A stretch of DNA of 64,000 nucleotides from Methylobacterium sp. 17Sr1-1 (GTDB taxonomy: Bacteria; Pseudomonadota; Alphaproteobacteria; Rhizobiales; Beijerinckiaceae), in the NCBI RefSeq assembly GCF_003173775.1, contig NZ_CP029552.1, positions 5,343,501-5,407,500 of the forward strand, read 5' to 3'. The notes under the pieces are model-generated. The model was not told the origin of the DNA and ran no database searches. It was given only the letters and a program-made list of their open reading frames with translations. Every line of letters starts with the position of its first letter. Position 1 is the stretch's first letter. The translations under genes and the position numbers were made by a program. Positions 8,605 to 17,537 of this stretch are shown here, piece by piece.

Positions 8605-8874
8605 TCACGCGCTGGCGAGCCGGGCGACCTTGTTGTCCGGGAGCTCGATGTCGACGCCGAGGGTCGAGACGGCATCGCCCCGCTCCATCGTCACCTTCAC
8701 CTTCTCCTTGTCGATGGCGACGTGCTTGGCGATCACCGCCAGGATCTCCTCGCGCAACACCGCCACCAGGTCCGAGCGGCCGAAGGCGGTGCGCTCGTGC
8801 GCGAGAAGGATCTGGAGCCGCTCGCGCGCCACCGGCGCGGTGCCGCGCCGCGACAGGAAGCTCAGCAGGTTCAT
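8605..8874 (-). CDS. minE: Cell division topological specificity factor MinE
   Basis: An 89-residue MinE. It stimulates the MinD ATPase and drives pole-to-pole oscillation that keeps Z-rings at mid-cell. Seen: an N-terminal amphipathic membrane-targeting stretch (NLLSFLSRRGT), the MinD-interacting region ARERLQILLAHERTAF, and the C-terminal topological-specificity domain (VTMERGDAVSTLGVDIEL). The start overlaps the minD stop by four bases (ATGA), so translation is coupled. Last gene of minC-minD-minE. Confidence 0.97.
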   Translation of the reverse strand: MNLLSFLSRRGTAPVARERLQILLAHERTAFGRSDLVAVLREEILAVIAKHVAIDKEKVKVTMERGDAVSTLGVDIELPDNKVARLASA

Positions 8875-9686
8875 GCCGCCCTCCGGGTGAACAGCTTGCC
8901 GAGGAGCGAGCGCTTCTCGGACGGGACGGTCATCGCCACGGTCTCGCCCTTGAGCCGCCGCACCGCGTCGGCATAGGCGCGGGCCGGGGCGCTCTGGGGC
9001 GCGTTCAGCGTCACCGGGCTGCCGAGGTTCGAGGCCTTGAGAACCTCCTCGCTCTCCGGGATCACGGCGAGCAGCGGGATCGACAGGATCTCCAGCACGT
9101 CGTCGATCTTCAGCATCTCGCCGCGCTCGGCCCGGTTGGGGTCGTAGCGGGTGAGGATCAGGTGCTTCTCCAGCCGCTCGCCCTTCTCGGCCCGCTCGGT
9201 CTTGGAATCGAGCAGCCCGATGATCCGGTCCGAATCGCGCACCGAGGAGACCTCGGGATTGGTGACGACGACCGCGATGTCGGCGTGGCGCATCGCCAGC
9301 GTCGCGCCGCGCTCGATGCCGGCCGGGCTGTCGCAGATCACCCAGTCGAACTTTTCGCGCAGCTCGCCGATCACCCGGGCGACGCCCTCGTCGGTGAGCG
9401 CGTCCTTGTCGCGGGTCTGCGAGGCGGGGAGCAGCGACAGGGTGTCGAGGCGCTTGTCGCGGATCAGCGCCTGGGGAAGCTTGGCGTCGCCCTGGACGAC
9501 GTTGATCAGGTCGTAGACCACCCGGCGCTCGGCGCCCATGATGAGGTCGAGGTTGCGCAGGCCGACGTCGAAATCGACCACGCAGACTTTCTGTCCGGTC
9601 CGGGCCAGGGCCGCGCCCAGGGCCGCCGTCGTGGTGGTCTTGCCCACCCCTCCCTTGCCGGATGTCACCACGATGACTTTGGCCAT
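8871..9686 (-). CDS. minD: Septum site-determining ATPase MinD
   Basis: A 271-residue deviant Walker-type ATPase. ATP-bound MinD dimers bind the inner membrane, recruit MinC and are released by MinE. The signature KGGVGKTTTTAALGAAL is at residues about 11-27; VCVVDFDVGLRNLDL and CDSPAGIERGA are the switch regions; the C-terminus ends in a basic amphipathic helix (SLLGKLFTRRA), the membrane-targeting sequence. Length and motifs match the family. It lies between minC and minE on one strand. Confidence 0.97.
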   Translation of the reverse strand: MAKVIVVTSGKGGVGKTTTTAALGAALARTGQKVCVVDFDVGLRNLDLIMGAERRVVYDLINVVQGDAKLPQALIRDKRLDTLSLLPASQTRDKDALTDEGVARVIGELREKFDWVICDSPAGIERGATLAMRHADIAVVVTNPEVSSVRDSDRIIGLLDSKTERAEKGERLEKHLILTRYDPNRAERGEMLKIDDVLEILSIPLLAVIPESEEVLKASNLGSPVTLNAPQSAPARAYADAVRRLKGETVAMTVPSEKRSLLGKLFTRRAA

Positions 9687-9813
9687 TGGTCCCCCTTAAC
9701 CTTGCGATGCGAAGTCGCGGCCGGCGCGGCCGCTGCGTGTGTTTTCTTGAGTTTCGCCCCGTCCGCGGATCGTTGCCGCGGGGCCCCCGGAGCGGTGACG
9801 AAGAACGGTACCT

Positions 9814-10518
9814 TTAGTCGAGGGCGGCGGTGCGCATCGCGTCGCCGTCGAGCCAGACCTGGACGGCGCGGCCGCGCAAGGACGGGTCGATGTCGTCGGC
9901 GATGCGGTAGAGGCCGTCGATCGCGAGCAGCTCGGGCTCGAACTTGCGGCAGAAGATGCGGGCGCCCGGCGAGCCGGCGGCCCCCGCGATGGCGCGGCCC
10001 CGCAGCGCCCCGTAGATGTGGATCGAGCCGCCGGCGATGATCTCGGCGCCCGAGGCCACCGAGCCCATCACGGTCACGTCGCCCTCGGGGAAGAGGATCG
10101 CCTGGCCGGAGCGCACCGGGCTCTCCAGCATCAGCGACTTCGCGCCCGTCACCCGCTCGACCGGGGCGGCGGCCGGGGCCTCGCCGGGCATCGCCACCTC
10201 GCCGGAGGGCCGGCCGCCGTTGAGCGGCGGCGGCATCCCGGGCCCGAGCGAGCCGGCCCCGGCGCCCTCGATCCCCATGATGGGGATCTCGCGCTCGTTG
10301 AGGGCGACCACCAAGTCGTGAAGCGCGTCCCGGCTCGGCGCCAGGGCCGTCACGTCGAGGATCACGGCGCGGCCGGCGAAGAACGCCGGAGAGCGCTTGG
10401 CAAGGGCGTCGAGGTCGGCGAGCCAATCCTCGATCGGCGCCTCTGGGGCTAACACGACCGCCAGGAACGAGCGGCCACGGAAGCGGATCGGCGGGCGGGT
10501 TTGGGTCTGGCTGGTCAC
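9814..10518 (-). CDS. minC: Septum formation inhibitor MinC
   Basis: A 234-residue FtsZ-polymerisation inhibitor, brought to the membrane by MinD. The N-terminal domain (about 1-100) contains FRGRSFLAVVLAPEAPIED. The C-terminal beta-helix domain starts near LMLESPVRSGQAI and includes GDVTVMGSVASGAEIIAGG and HIYGALRGRAIAG, the repeated-turn pattern of MinC. A glycine- and proline-rich linker joins the two. The gap of 127 bases to minD is longer than in many operons. A CtrA-like box lies about 45 bases upstream of the start. Confidence 0.95.
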   Translation of the reverse strand: MTSQTQTRPPIRFRGRSFLAVVLAPEAPIEDWLADLDALAKRSPAFFAGRAVILDVTALAPSRDALHDLVVALNEREIPIMGIEGAGAGSLGPGMPPPLNGGRPSGEVAMPGEAPAAAPVERVTGAKSLMLESPVRSGQAILFPEGDVTVMGSVASGAEIIAGGSIHIYGALRGRAIAGAAGSPGARIFCRKFEPELLAIDGLYRIADDIDPSLRGRAVQVWLDGDAMRTAALD

Positions 10519-10560
10519 GTCTTTACGACTCGTTACCAGCCCATCAGGCGCGCTCGATGG

Positions 10561-10575
10561 TTAGCGAATGGTTAA
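10561..10575 (-). promoter_or_regulatory. Candidate CtrA-binding site upstream of minC
   Basis: Read on the minus strand the site is TTAACCATTCGCTAAC, that is TTAA, seven bases, CTAA. This is one base from the alphaproteobacterial CtrA consensus TTAA-N7-TTAA. It lies 43 bases upstream of the minC start codon in a short gap, so it overlaps the likely promoter. CtrA is the cell-cycle master regulator of this class; control of minC here is inferred from the site only. Confidence 0.5.
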
Positions 10576-10592
10576 CGGCCGTAACGAAGTGT

Positions 10593-11405
10593 TCACCTTT
10601 GCGAAGACGCCGCGGCGAGCGTGGCTTCGATGTGGCGCGCGAAGCCCGGATCGAGCCCGAGCCGCCGGGCGAGATGATCGAGATACGCCCGTTCCTGCGC
10701 CGTATCGACGGTGACCGCCATCAGGGAGGCGGCGTAGATCTCGCTCGCCTGCTCGGGGCTCCGGGCGAGGCGCGCCACCGCCTCGACGTCGACGGGCGCG
10801 CGCAGGGCGTCCATCAGGAAGGCCTTGTCGTCGGCATCCAGGGCATGGCGGTCCATCTCGCCGAAAATGCGGCCCTGCTCGTCCGGATCGATGTGGCCGT
10901 CGGCCTTGGCGGCGGTGATCATCGCGATCAGGAGGGCGCGGGCCCGGTCCTGCTCGTCGGCCGGGGAGGACGGCGCGAAGCGCGTGCCGCCGAGCATCCG
11001 CGCCGCCTCGTCGGCGGAGGGGATGAAGCCGGTAGGCCGAGGCGGGGCGGATCCGCGCTGGGCCTGGTTCGGCTGGCCCTGGTTCGCCTGCCAGCTCTGG
11101 TAGGCCTGGTAGGCGAGGGTGCCGATCAACGCGAGGCCGCCGAGCCGGCCGGTGGAGCCCATCCCTGCGCCCGGCGCGCCGAAGCCCGAGCCGAACCCAC
11201 TTTGGCCGCGGCGCCCGCCGAGGACGAGTGAGGCGAGGCCGCCGAGGATCGCCGCCTTGCCGCCTCCACCGCCGAGGGAGCGGGCGACCTGCTCGAGGGG
11301 AGAGGGCGCGTGGCCGTGGGGCGCTTGACTGGGATACCCGCCGGAATATCCGCCTCTCGGCCCGCCGCCGAGGAACTGGTCGAGCAGGCGCTTGGCGTCG
11401 AACAT
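10593..11405 (-). CDS. TerB-like / DUF533 protein
   Basis: A 270-residue protein. It starts FDAKRLLDQFLGGG, has a glycine-rich low-complexity segment with GGGGKAAILGGLASLVLGG and a small hydrophobic stretch (LGGLALIGTLAYQAYQSW), then a helical C-terminal domain (ALLIAMITAAKADGHIDPD, followed by acidic EFGEMDRH-like helices) that matches the TerB-like tellurite-resistance/DUF533 fold. The start chosen follows a longer open stretch without family character. Members are of uncertain function, often membrane-associated. It is upstream of minC on the same strand, but the CtrA-like box in the gap suggests minC has its own promoter. Confidence 0.75.
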   Translation of the reverse strand: MFDAKRLLDQFLGGGPRGGYSGGYPSQAPHGHAPSPLEQVARSLGGGGGKAAILGGLASLVLGGRRGQSGFGSGFGAPGAGMGSTGRLGGLALIGTLAYQAYQSWQANQGQPNQAQRGSAPPRPTGFIPSADEAARMLGGTRFAPSSPADEQDRARALLIAMITAAKADGHIDPDEQGRIFGEMDRHALDADDKAFLMDALRAPVDVEAVARLARSPEQASEIYAASLMAVTVDTAQERAYLDHLARRLGLDPGFARHIEATLAAASSQR

Positions 11406-11519
11406 CGGGGCTCCCTCCGGCACGAGCCGACGAGATGGGGCGCCGGATCGCTCCCGCAAGGGCAAAGGCGGCGGGGCGGACGATGTGCGGAGCTGAACAG
11501 GGAAAGCTGAAGAGCGCAG

Positions 11520-11725
11520 GTTTCTCCTCTCCCCGCGGGCGGGGAGAGGCCTGAGCTCCGAAGGGGCTCAGAGAGCCCGAAGGGCGGGGGTGAGGGGGTA
11601 TTTCCGGAGGAGTCTCACGCGTCGAGACCCCCTCACCCTCGCTTCGGCTTCGCCTGCGCTCACTTCATCGACGACAAGGTCGATGAAGTCCTCTCCCCGC
11701 CCGCGGGGAGAGGGGAAACCCGCGT
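11520..11725. repeat. Long dispersed palindromic repeat (family R4)
   Basis: A mosaic of nested inverted repeats: CTCTCCCCGCGGGCGGGGAG at 11527 against CTCTCCCCGCCCGCGGGGAG at 11691, an inner pair GGGTGAGGGGGT / ACCCCCTCACCCT, and CTTCATCGAC / GTCGATGAAG. It fills the gap between the TerB-like gene and the peptide transporter operon. A shorter, degenerate relative is at about 20936-21020. Such repeats are scattered through many alphaproteobacterial genomes. Confidence 0.7.
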
Positions 11726-11784
11726 TACTTCTTTCCTTGGGCAGCCCTCCGCCATGCCGGACATCGAGCGGGCAGCGCCGGGCC

Positions 11785-13638
11785 TCACGCCACCGCCGCC
11801 ATGCCGCCCGCCGGCGCCTCCCATTCCGGTCCCCAGACCTGCACCACGTGCCCGGGCGAGACCTCGCGGTAGAGCCGCTCGGGCGGCACGTAGTCGACCG
11901 GGCGGATCGGGCTCTTGATCTCGTCGCTGCGCACCGCGTGGAGCTGGCGCCGGCGACCGGGATCGGGGACCGGCACGGCGGCGATCAGCTTCTTCGTATA
12001 GGGGTGCTGGGGGGCGCCGAAGATCGCCGCGCGGGGGCCGATCTCGACGATCTCGCCGAGATACATCACGGCGACCCGGTGGCTCACCCGCTCCACCACC
12101 GCCATGTCGTGCGAGATGAACAGGTAGGCGAGGCCGAGCGAGGCCTGCAGGTCGAGCATCAGGTTCACCACCTGCGCCTTCACCGAAACGTCGAGGGCCG
12201 AGACCGATTCGTCGGCCACGATCAGCCGCGGCTCCAGCGCCAGCGTGCGGGCGATGCAGATGCGCTGGCGCTGGCCGCCGGAGAATTCGTGCGGGAAGCG
12301 ACTCGCCATCTCGGGCTTCAGCCCGACCCGGCGCAGGAGGTCGGCGGCGCGCTCGCGGGCCTGAGCCCGGGAGCAGAGGCGGTTGATCAGCAGCGGCTCG
12401 GCGATCGCCGCCCCCACGCTCATGCGTGGATCGAGGCTGGCGAAGGGATCCTGGAAGATCATCTGCATCCGCCGGCGGCAGGCGCGGAGCGCGGCGGGCG
12501 AGAGGCCGAGCACGTCCTCGCCGTCGAGGAGCACCGACCCGGCGACCGGCTCGATCAGCCGCAGCACCGAGCGGCCGGTGGTCGACTTGCCGCAGCCCGA
12601 TTCGCCGACGAGAGCCAGGGTCTCGCCCTCGCGCACCGCGAAGGAGACGTTCTCGACCGCGTGGACCCGGCCGCGCACCCGCGAGAGCAGGCCGCCGCGG
12701 ATGTCGAAGCGGGTGGTGAGGCCCTTCACCTCCAGCACCGGGCGCGCGCCCTCGCGCACCGTGTCGGGCAGCGGCACGGCCGCTTCCGGCTCGCCGGTGG
12801 CGCGGTCGACGATCGGGAAGCGGGCCGGGTGCGGCTGCCCCTTCATCGCCCCCAGGGTCGGCACGGCGGCGAGCAGCGCGCGGCTGTAGGGGTGGGCCGG
12901 GCGGCGAAAGATCTGCTCGGTGGCCCCCATCTCGACGGCGCGCCCGTCGACCATCACCACGGTCCGGTCGGCGATCTCGGCCACCACCCCCATGTCGTGG
13001 GTGATGAACAGGACCGACATGCCCTCCTCCTCCTGGAGGAGCTTGATCAGGTCGAGGATCTGGGCCTGGATCGTGACGTCGAGGGCCGTCGTCGGCTCGT
13101 CGGCGATGAGGAGCTTCGGCCGACAGGCGAGCGCCATCGCGATCATCACCCGCTGGCGCATGCCGCCGGAGAAGCGGTGCGGGTAATCGTGCACCCGCGA
13201 GGCGGCGGCCGGGATCCGCACCTTGTCGAACAGCCGCACCGTCTCGGCCTCGGCCTCGGCGCGCGACAGGCCGCGGTGGAGCCGCAGGGCCTCGCCGATC
13301 TGGAAGCCGACGGTGAGCACCGGGTTGAGGCTCGTCATCGGCTCCTGGAAGATCATCGCGACGTCGTCGCCGCGGATGCGCCGCATCTCGGCGTCGGGCA
13401 GGCGCAGGAGGTCGCGGCCCTCGAGCAGCACCCGGCCGCCGGTGCGGGTCGCGTCGCGGGGCGTGAGCCGCATGATCGAGAGCGCGGTCACGCTCTTGCC
13501 CGACCCGGATTCGCCGACCAGCGCGACCGTCTCCTTGGGGCCGATCTCGAACGAGACGCCGTGCACCACCGGGCGCCAGGCCTGCTCGGAGCGGAACGCG
13601 ACGGTGAGGTCCTGGACCGAGAGGATCGGGGTGGTCAT
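11785..13638 (-). CDS. Peptide ABC transporter ATPase, two fused nucleotide-binding domains
   Basis: A 617-residue double ATPase of the DppD-DppF/GsiA type that powers uptake of oligopeptides or related compounds. Domain 1: Walker [14 protein letters not shown], signature [13 protein letters not shown], Walker [13 protein letters not shown]. Domain 2: Walker [14 protein letters not shown], signature [13 protein letters not shown], Walker [13 protein letters not shown]. Each domain ends with an oligopeptide-transporter C-terminal extension ([34 protein letters not shown]). Of three possible starts, the ATG at 13638 has GAGG nine bases upstream. It is the last gene of a four-gene operon. Confidence 0.93.
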   Translation of the reverse strand: MTTPILSVQDLTVAFRSEQAWRPVVHGVSFEIGPKETVALVGESGSGKSVTALSIMRLTPRDATRTGGRVLLEGRDLLRLPDAEMRRIRGDDVAMIFQEPMTSLNPVLTVGFQIGEALRLHRGLSRAEAEAETVRLFDKVRIPAAASRVHDYPHRFSGGMRQRVMIAMALACRPKLLIADEPTTALDVTIQAQILDLIKLLQEEEGMSVLFITHDMGVVAEIADRTVVMVDGRAVEMGATEQIFRRPAHPYSRALLAAVPTLGAMKGQPHPARFPIVDRATGEPEAAVPLPDTVREGARPVLEVKGLTTRFDIRGGLLSRVRGRVHAVENVSFAVREGETLALVGESGCGKSTTGRSVLRLIEPVAGSVLLDGEDVLGLSPAALRACRRRMQMIFQDPFASLDPRMSVGAAIAEPLLINRLCSRAQARERAADLLRRVGLKPEMASRFPHEFSGGQRQRICIARTLALEPRLIVADESVSALDVSVKAQVVNLMLDLQASLGLAYLFISHDMAVVERVSHRVAVMYLGEIVEIGPRAAIFGAPQHPYTKKLIAAVPVPDPGRRRQLHAVRSDEIKSPIRPVDYVPPERLYREVSPGHVVQVWGPEWEAPAGGMAAVA

Positions 13639-13649
13639 GGGTGTCATCC

Positions 13650-14579
13650 TCACAGCACCCGCCGCGGGTCGAGGGCGTCGCGCAGGCCGTCGCCGATGAA
13701 GTTGATCGACAGGACGGTCAGGAAGATCGCGGCGCCCGGGAACAGCGCCCAGTGCGGCGCCACGTCGAGATGGTCCTTGGCGTCGTAGAGGAGCCGGCCC
13801 CAGGTCGGGATGTCGGGCGGGAAGCCGAGGCCTAAGAACGACAGGGTCGATTCGGCGATGATCGCGGACGACACCTCGATCGTCGCCGCGACGATCACCG
13901 GACCCAGCGCATTCGGCAGGATGTGACGGGTGACGAGGTGCCAGGCGGTCGCGCCCTGCGAGCGCGCCGCCTCCACGAACTCCTTCTCGCGGAGCGACAG
14001 GAACTGCGCCCGCACCAGCCGCGCCACCGGCATCCAGCGCAGGCCCCCGATGACCGCGACGATCATCACGAACACGCCGCCCTCGACCCCGAAGAGCTGC
14101 TTCAGCTGGTCACGGAACAGGTAGATGATCAGCAGCAGGAGCGGCAGCTGCGGCAGCGACAGGAAGAGGTCGGTCAGCCACATCAGCACCGGATCGAGGA
14201 AGCGGCGCGACATGCCGGCGAGGGCGCCGACCAGCACGCCGACGAAGGTCGCCACCACCATCGCGGCGAAGCCGACGGCGAGCGAGATCCGCCCGCCATA
14301 GATCATCCGCGCCAGGAGATCCTGGCCGAGGTCGTCGGTGCCGAGCGGATGGGCCCAGGACGGGCCCTGGAGCGTCGCCGCGAAGTCGATCTCGTCGATC
14401 GCCACCGGCCAGACCCAGCCGCCGACGAGGACCGCGAGCACGAGCAGGCCCAGCACCCCGACGCTGACGACCGCGAGGCGGTGGCGGCGGAAGCGCCGCC
14501 AGGTGTCCCGCCCCGAGACCGCCGGGGCCGGCACGGGGGCCGCCTCAGCGGTAGGAGATGCGAGGGTCGAGCCAGCCAT
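13650..14579 (-). CDS. Peptide ABC transporter permease, DppC type
   Basis: A 309-residue inner-membrane permease. A cytoplasmic N-terminus with [20 protein letters not shown] leads into the first helix; a long periplasmic loop contains [20 protein letters not shown], the DppC/OppC hallmark; the EAA-type coupling loop is [20 protein letters not shown]. About six transmembrane segments are visible. The gene start lies 35 bases inside the upstream DppB gene, so the two are tightly coupled. It forms the channel with the DppB protein. Confidence 0.93.
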   Translation of the reverse strand: MAGSTLASPTAEAAPVPAPAVSGRDTWRRFRRHRLAVVSVGVLGLLVLAVLVGGWVWPVAIDEIDFAATLQGPSWAHPLGTDDLGQDLLARMIYGGRISLAVGFAAMVVATFVGVLVGALAGMSRRFLDPVLMWLTDLFLSLPQLPLLLLIIYLFRDQLKQLFGVEGGVFVMIVAVIGGLRWMPVARLVRAQFLSLREKEFVEAARSQGATAWHLVTRHILPNALGPVIVAATIEVSSAIIAESTLSFLGLGFPPDIPTWGRLLYDAKDHLDVAPHWALFPGAAIFLTVLSINFIGDGLRDALDPRRVL

Positions 14580-15504
14580 AGAGGAGGTCCGCGACGAGGT
14601 TGAACAGGACGACGAGGCAGGCGAACACGAAGGTGACGGCCATCACCACCGGCGTGTCGTTGGCGAGCATCGCGTTGATGAGGAGCGAGCCGATCCCGGG
14701 GATGCGAAAAATCTGCTCGGTGACGATGGCGCCGCCGAACACCGCCGGGATCTGGAGCGCCACGAGCGTCACGACCGGGATCAGCGCGTTGCGGGCGATG
14801 TGGCGGACCGTGACGGTGCCGTCCGACAGGCCCTTGGCCCGGGCGGTGGTGACGTAGTCGAGGCGCGCCACGTCGAGCACCGAGGCGCGGACGTAGCGGG
14901 TGTAGGAGGCGGCCTGGAAGAAGCCCAGCACGCAGACCGGCATGATCGCCTGCCGGACGTGCTCCCAGGCCCAGCGCCAGCCCGTCGCCGAAATGTCGGC
15001 CTGGTAGACGAAGGGCAGCCAGTCGAGGGTGAGGCTGAACAGCAGGATGAACAGCAGGCCGGTGAAGAAGGTCGGCAGCGAGAAGCCGACGAAGGCCAGC
15101 GTGTTCGCCACCTGGTCGAAGACCGAGTAGGGCCGGATCGCCGCCAGGATGCCGACCGGCACGGCGATCAGCAACGCCAGCACCTGCGACGAGCCGACCA
15201 CGAAGAGCGTGGTCGGCAGGCGCTGCAGGATCAGCTCGTCGACATTGACGCGGCTGGCGAAGGAGAAGCCCCAGTCGCCCTGGAGCATCGCCGTCAGCCA
15301 GTGCAGGTAGCGCACCAGGATCGGGTCATCGAGGCCGAACTTCAGCCGCAGCGCCTCGCGCACCTCGGGCGGCACGTTGGGATTGGTGGCAAGCTCGCCG
15401 AAGGGGTCGCCCGGCGCCAGCGCCAGCACGGTGAACAGGATGAGGCTGATCCCGAGCAGGCTCGGGATCGCGATGAGGAGGCGGCGGAGGAGATAGGCTC
15501 CCAT
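14545..15504 (-). CDS. Peptide ABC transporter permease, DppB type
   Basis: A 319-residue inner-membrane permease. It opens YLLRRLLIAIPSLLGISLIL, typical of DppB/OppB, followed by the periplasmic region with FGLDDPILVRYLHWL and DWGFSFASR. The coupling loop is YVTTARAKGLSDGTVTVRH, and the last helix pair ends [12 protein letters not shown]. It lies ten bases after the binding-protein gene. Together with the DppC-type protein it forms the translocation pathway. Confidence 0.93.
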   Translation of the reverse strand: MGAYLLRRLLIAIPSLLGISLILFTVLALAPGDPFGELATNPNVPPEVREALRLKFGLDDPILVRYLHWLTAMLQGDWGFSFASRVNVDELILQRLPTTLFVVGSSQVLALLIAVPVGILAAIRPYSVFDQVANTLAFVGFSLPTFFTGLLFILLFSLTLDWLPFVYQADISATGWRWAWEHVRQAIMPVCVLGFFQAASYTRYVRASVLDVARLDYVTTARAKGLSDGTVTVRHIARNALIPVVTLVALQIPAVFGGAIVTEQIFRIPGIGSLLINAMLANDTPVVMAVTFVFACLVVLFNLVADLLYGWLDPRISYR

Positions 15505-15514
15505 CGGGTGATCG

Positions 15515-17323
15515 TTACGCCTGCTTGTACCACTCGGCCAGGAAGGCCAGCGAGTTGTCCCAGCCGCTCGCGGGCGCCTCGAGCTTGCCGTTGATCGCCG
15601 AGACCTGGGCGCGGTGGAGCAGCGGCAGGACGTAGTCGGCCACCACCAGGTCGTTCATCTTGACGAACAGGGCGGCGCGCTTGACGAGGTCGAGCTCGCC
15701 CTGCGCCTGCCGGTAGGCGGCATCGACCTCCGGGTTCTGCATCCGGCAGATGTTGCGGCCCTGCCACTTGTTGGCCTTGGTGGCGGCCTCCCACGACACG
15801 TATTGCAGCGCGAACACCGCCGGGTCGGCCTGGGTCATGTTCCAGGTATACATCTCCATGTCGGAGTAGAAATGCGGATAGGTATCCGGGTTCGCCACGT
15901 CGGAGGAGAAGAACACCGAGCCGGGCACCGACTTCAGCTCCATGTCGATGCCGGCCTTCTGGGCGGCCTGCTTGATGATCGCCTGGGTCTTCTGGCGCGG
16001 CGCGTTGATCGAGGTCTGGAAGACGAATTTCAGCTTCTTGCCGTCCTTGGCGCGGATGCCGTCGCTGCCCTTCTTCCAGCCAGCGTCTTCGAGGATCTGG
16101 GCCGCCTTGTCGGGCTCGAAGGCGAAGGAGGTGTTCTTCGAGACGAAGGGGGCCGGGCCGTTGAAGACGTTGGCGGTGGCCCGCCCCGTGCGGCCGTAGA
16201 TGAATTGCTGGATCGCCGCCCGGTTGACGAGCAGGTTCATCGCCTTGCGCACCGCCGGATCCGAGAAGGCCGGATGCTTCGTCTTCAGCGAGGCGCGCTC
16301 GCCGTCGACCTCGACGTTCGGGTCGGTGGCGTTCAGCAGCAGGAATTCGAGGTTGCCGCCGTAATCCATCTTGACCCGGCCCTTGCCCTCGGCCTCGAGC
16401 CGCTTGAGGATCTCGTCCTCGACCTGCATGTTCCAGGCGTAGTCGTACTCGCCGGTCTGCAGCACCGCGCGGGCGGCCGAGACCGCGTCGCCGCCGCCCT
16501 TCATCTCGATCGAGTCGAAGAACGGCCGGTTCGGCACGTGGTAGTCGGGGTTGCGCACGCCGCGCAGGATGTCGCCGGGGCGGAACTCGCTGAACTTGTA
16601 GGGCCCGGTGCCGACCGGCGCGAGGTTGGCCGGCGCGTCGCGGGACTTGTCGCCGGCATAATCCGCGAAGACGTGCTTGGGGATGATCATCCCGGCGCTC
16701 GACACGAAGGCGTCGGCCCAGAACGGCGTTGGCTCCTTGAACGTCAGCTTCACCGTCAGATCGTCGACCTTCGCGACCTTGACGTTGGTGTAGCTGCCGC
16801 CGGTGACGGCGGCGGTGGCCGGGTTGGCGGCGTATTCCGCCGTGAACACCACGTCGTCGGCGGTGAAGGGCTTGCCGTCGTGCCACTTCACGCCGGGCTT
16901 GAGCTTCCAGGTCACCGAGAGGCCGTCCGCCGCGACGCCGCCATTCTCCTTCGAGGGGATCTCGGCCGCCAGGATCGGGAAGAGGTTGCCGTCGGCGTCC
17001 CAGGCCGCCAGCGGCTCGTAGAAGATGCGCGAGCCCTCCTGGTCCTTGGTGCCGATGGCGAAGTGCGGGTTGATCAGGGTCGCGGCCTGCCAGAACAAGA
17101 GCTTGAGCGGCCCGCCGCCGCCGGCCTTCGCCGGCTTGTAGGCGTCGCGCAGGGGGTTCGCCGCGAAGGCGACGCCGCTCTGGGCCAGCATCATCCCGGC
17201 CATCGGGGCGGAGAGGCCGAGCGCCAGCATCCGGCGCACGAAGCTGCGCCGCGACAGGCTCCCGTCCTTCACCTCGCCGATCAGGGTGCGCAGGTCATGC
17301 TCGGTTACGCCACGCTCGGTCAT
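15515..17323 (-). CDS. Peptide ABC transporter substrate-binding protein (family 5), Tat-exported
   Basis: A 602-residue periplasmic binding protein of the SBP_bac_5 family. The N-terminus carries a twin-arginine signal, SRRSFVRRMLALGLS, then a hydrophobic stretch ending near SGVAFAANPL, so export in folded form is likely. The mature part shows the family pattern: FEPLAAWDADGNLFPILAAE, WKLKPGVKWHDGKPFTADDV and the long central lobe. The ATG used has an AAGGGTG ribosome site. First gene of the operon; a divergent amidohydrolase starts 214 bases away, suggesting coupled uptake and hydrolysis. Ligand unknown. Confidence 0.92.
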   Translation of the reverse strand: MTERGVTEHDLRTLIGEVKDGSLSRRSFVRRMLALGLSAPMAGMMLAQSGVAFAANPLRDAYKPAKAGGGGPLKLLFWQAATLINPHFAIGTKDQEGSRIFYEPLAAWDADGNLFPILAAEIPSKENGGVAADGLSVTWKLKPGVKWHDGKPFTADDVVFTAEYAANPATAAVTGGSYTNVKVAKVDDLTVKLTFKEPTPFWADAFVSSAGMIIPKHVFADYAGDKSRDAPANLAPVGTGPYKFSEFRPGDILRGVRNPDYHVPNRPFFDSIEMKGGGDAVSAARAVLQTGEYDYAWNMQVEDEILKRLEAEGKGRVKMDYGGNLEFLLLNATDPNVEVDGERASLKTKHPAFSDPAVRKAMNLLVNRAAIQQFIYGRTGRATANVFNGPAPFVSKNTSFAFEPDKAAQILEDAGWKKGSDGIRAKDGKKLKFVFQTSINAPRQKTQAIIKQAAQKAGIDMELKSVPGSVFFSSDVANPDTYPHFYSDMEMYTWNMTQADPAVFALQYVSWEAATKANKWQGRNICRMQNPEVDAAYRQAQGELDLVKRAALFVKMNDLVVADYVLPLLHRAQVSAINGKLEAPASGWDNSLAFLAEWYKQA

Positions 17324-17462
17324 GGACAAACACCCTTCTGGCTGGCCTCTGGCGGCCGGCAGCATCGCGCCCGCGGTCCCGGACCGCAAGCCGCCGTGGA
17401 ATACTCTCCCAGCCATTCGCAATTCGCGCGCCACGTCCGCTCCCGCCGCGCTTGAGCCGGCA

Positions 17463-17480
17463 AGCCTCCTGCATGAGGCT
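17463..17480. promoter_or_regulatory. Inverted repeat in the divergent promoter region
   Basis: AGCCTC-CTGCAT-GAGGCT, an 18-base interrupted palindrome, sits between the divergent peptide-transporter operon and the M20 amidohydrolase gene, 57 bases before the latter start. It could be a shared operator or an RNA stem-loop. No regulator gene is adjacent. Confidence 0.35.
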
Positions 17481-17537
17481 CGCCCGCAAGGCGGCCCGCC
17501 GGAGGGCCGCGCGGCTCAGGAATTCCGGGAGGACCCC

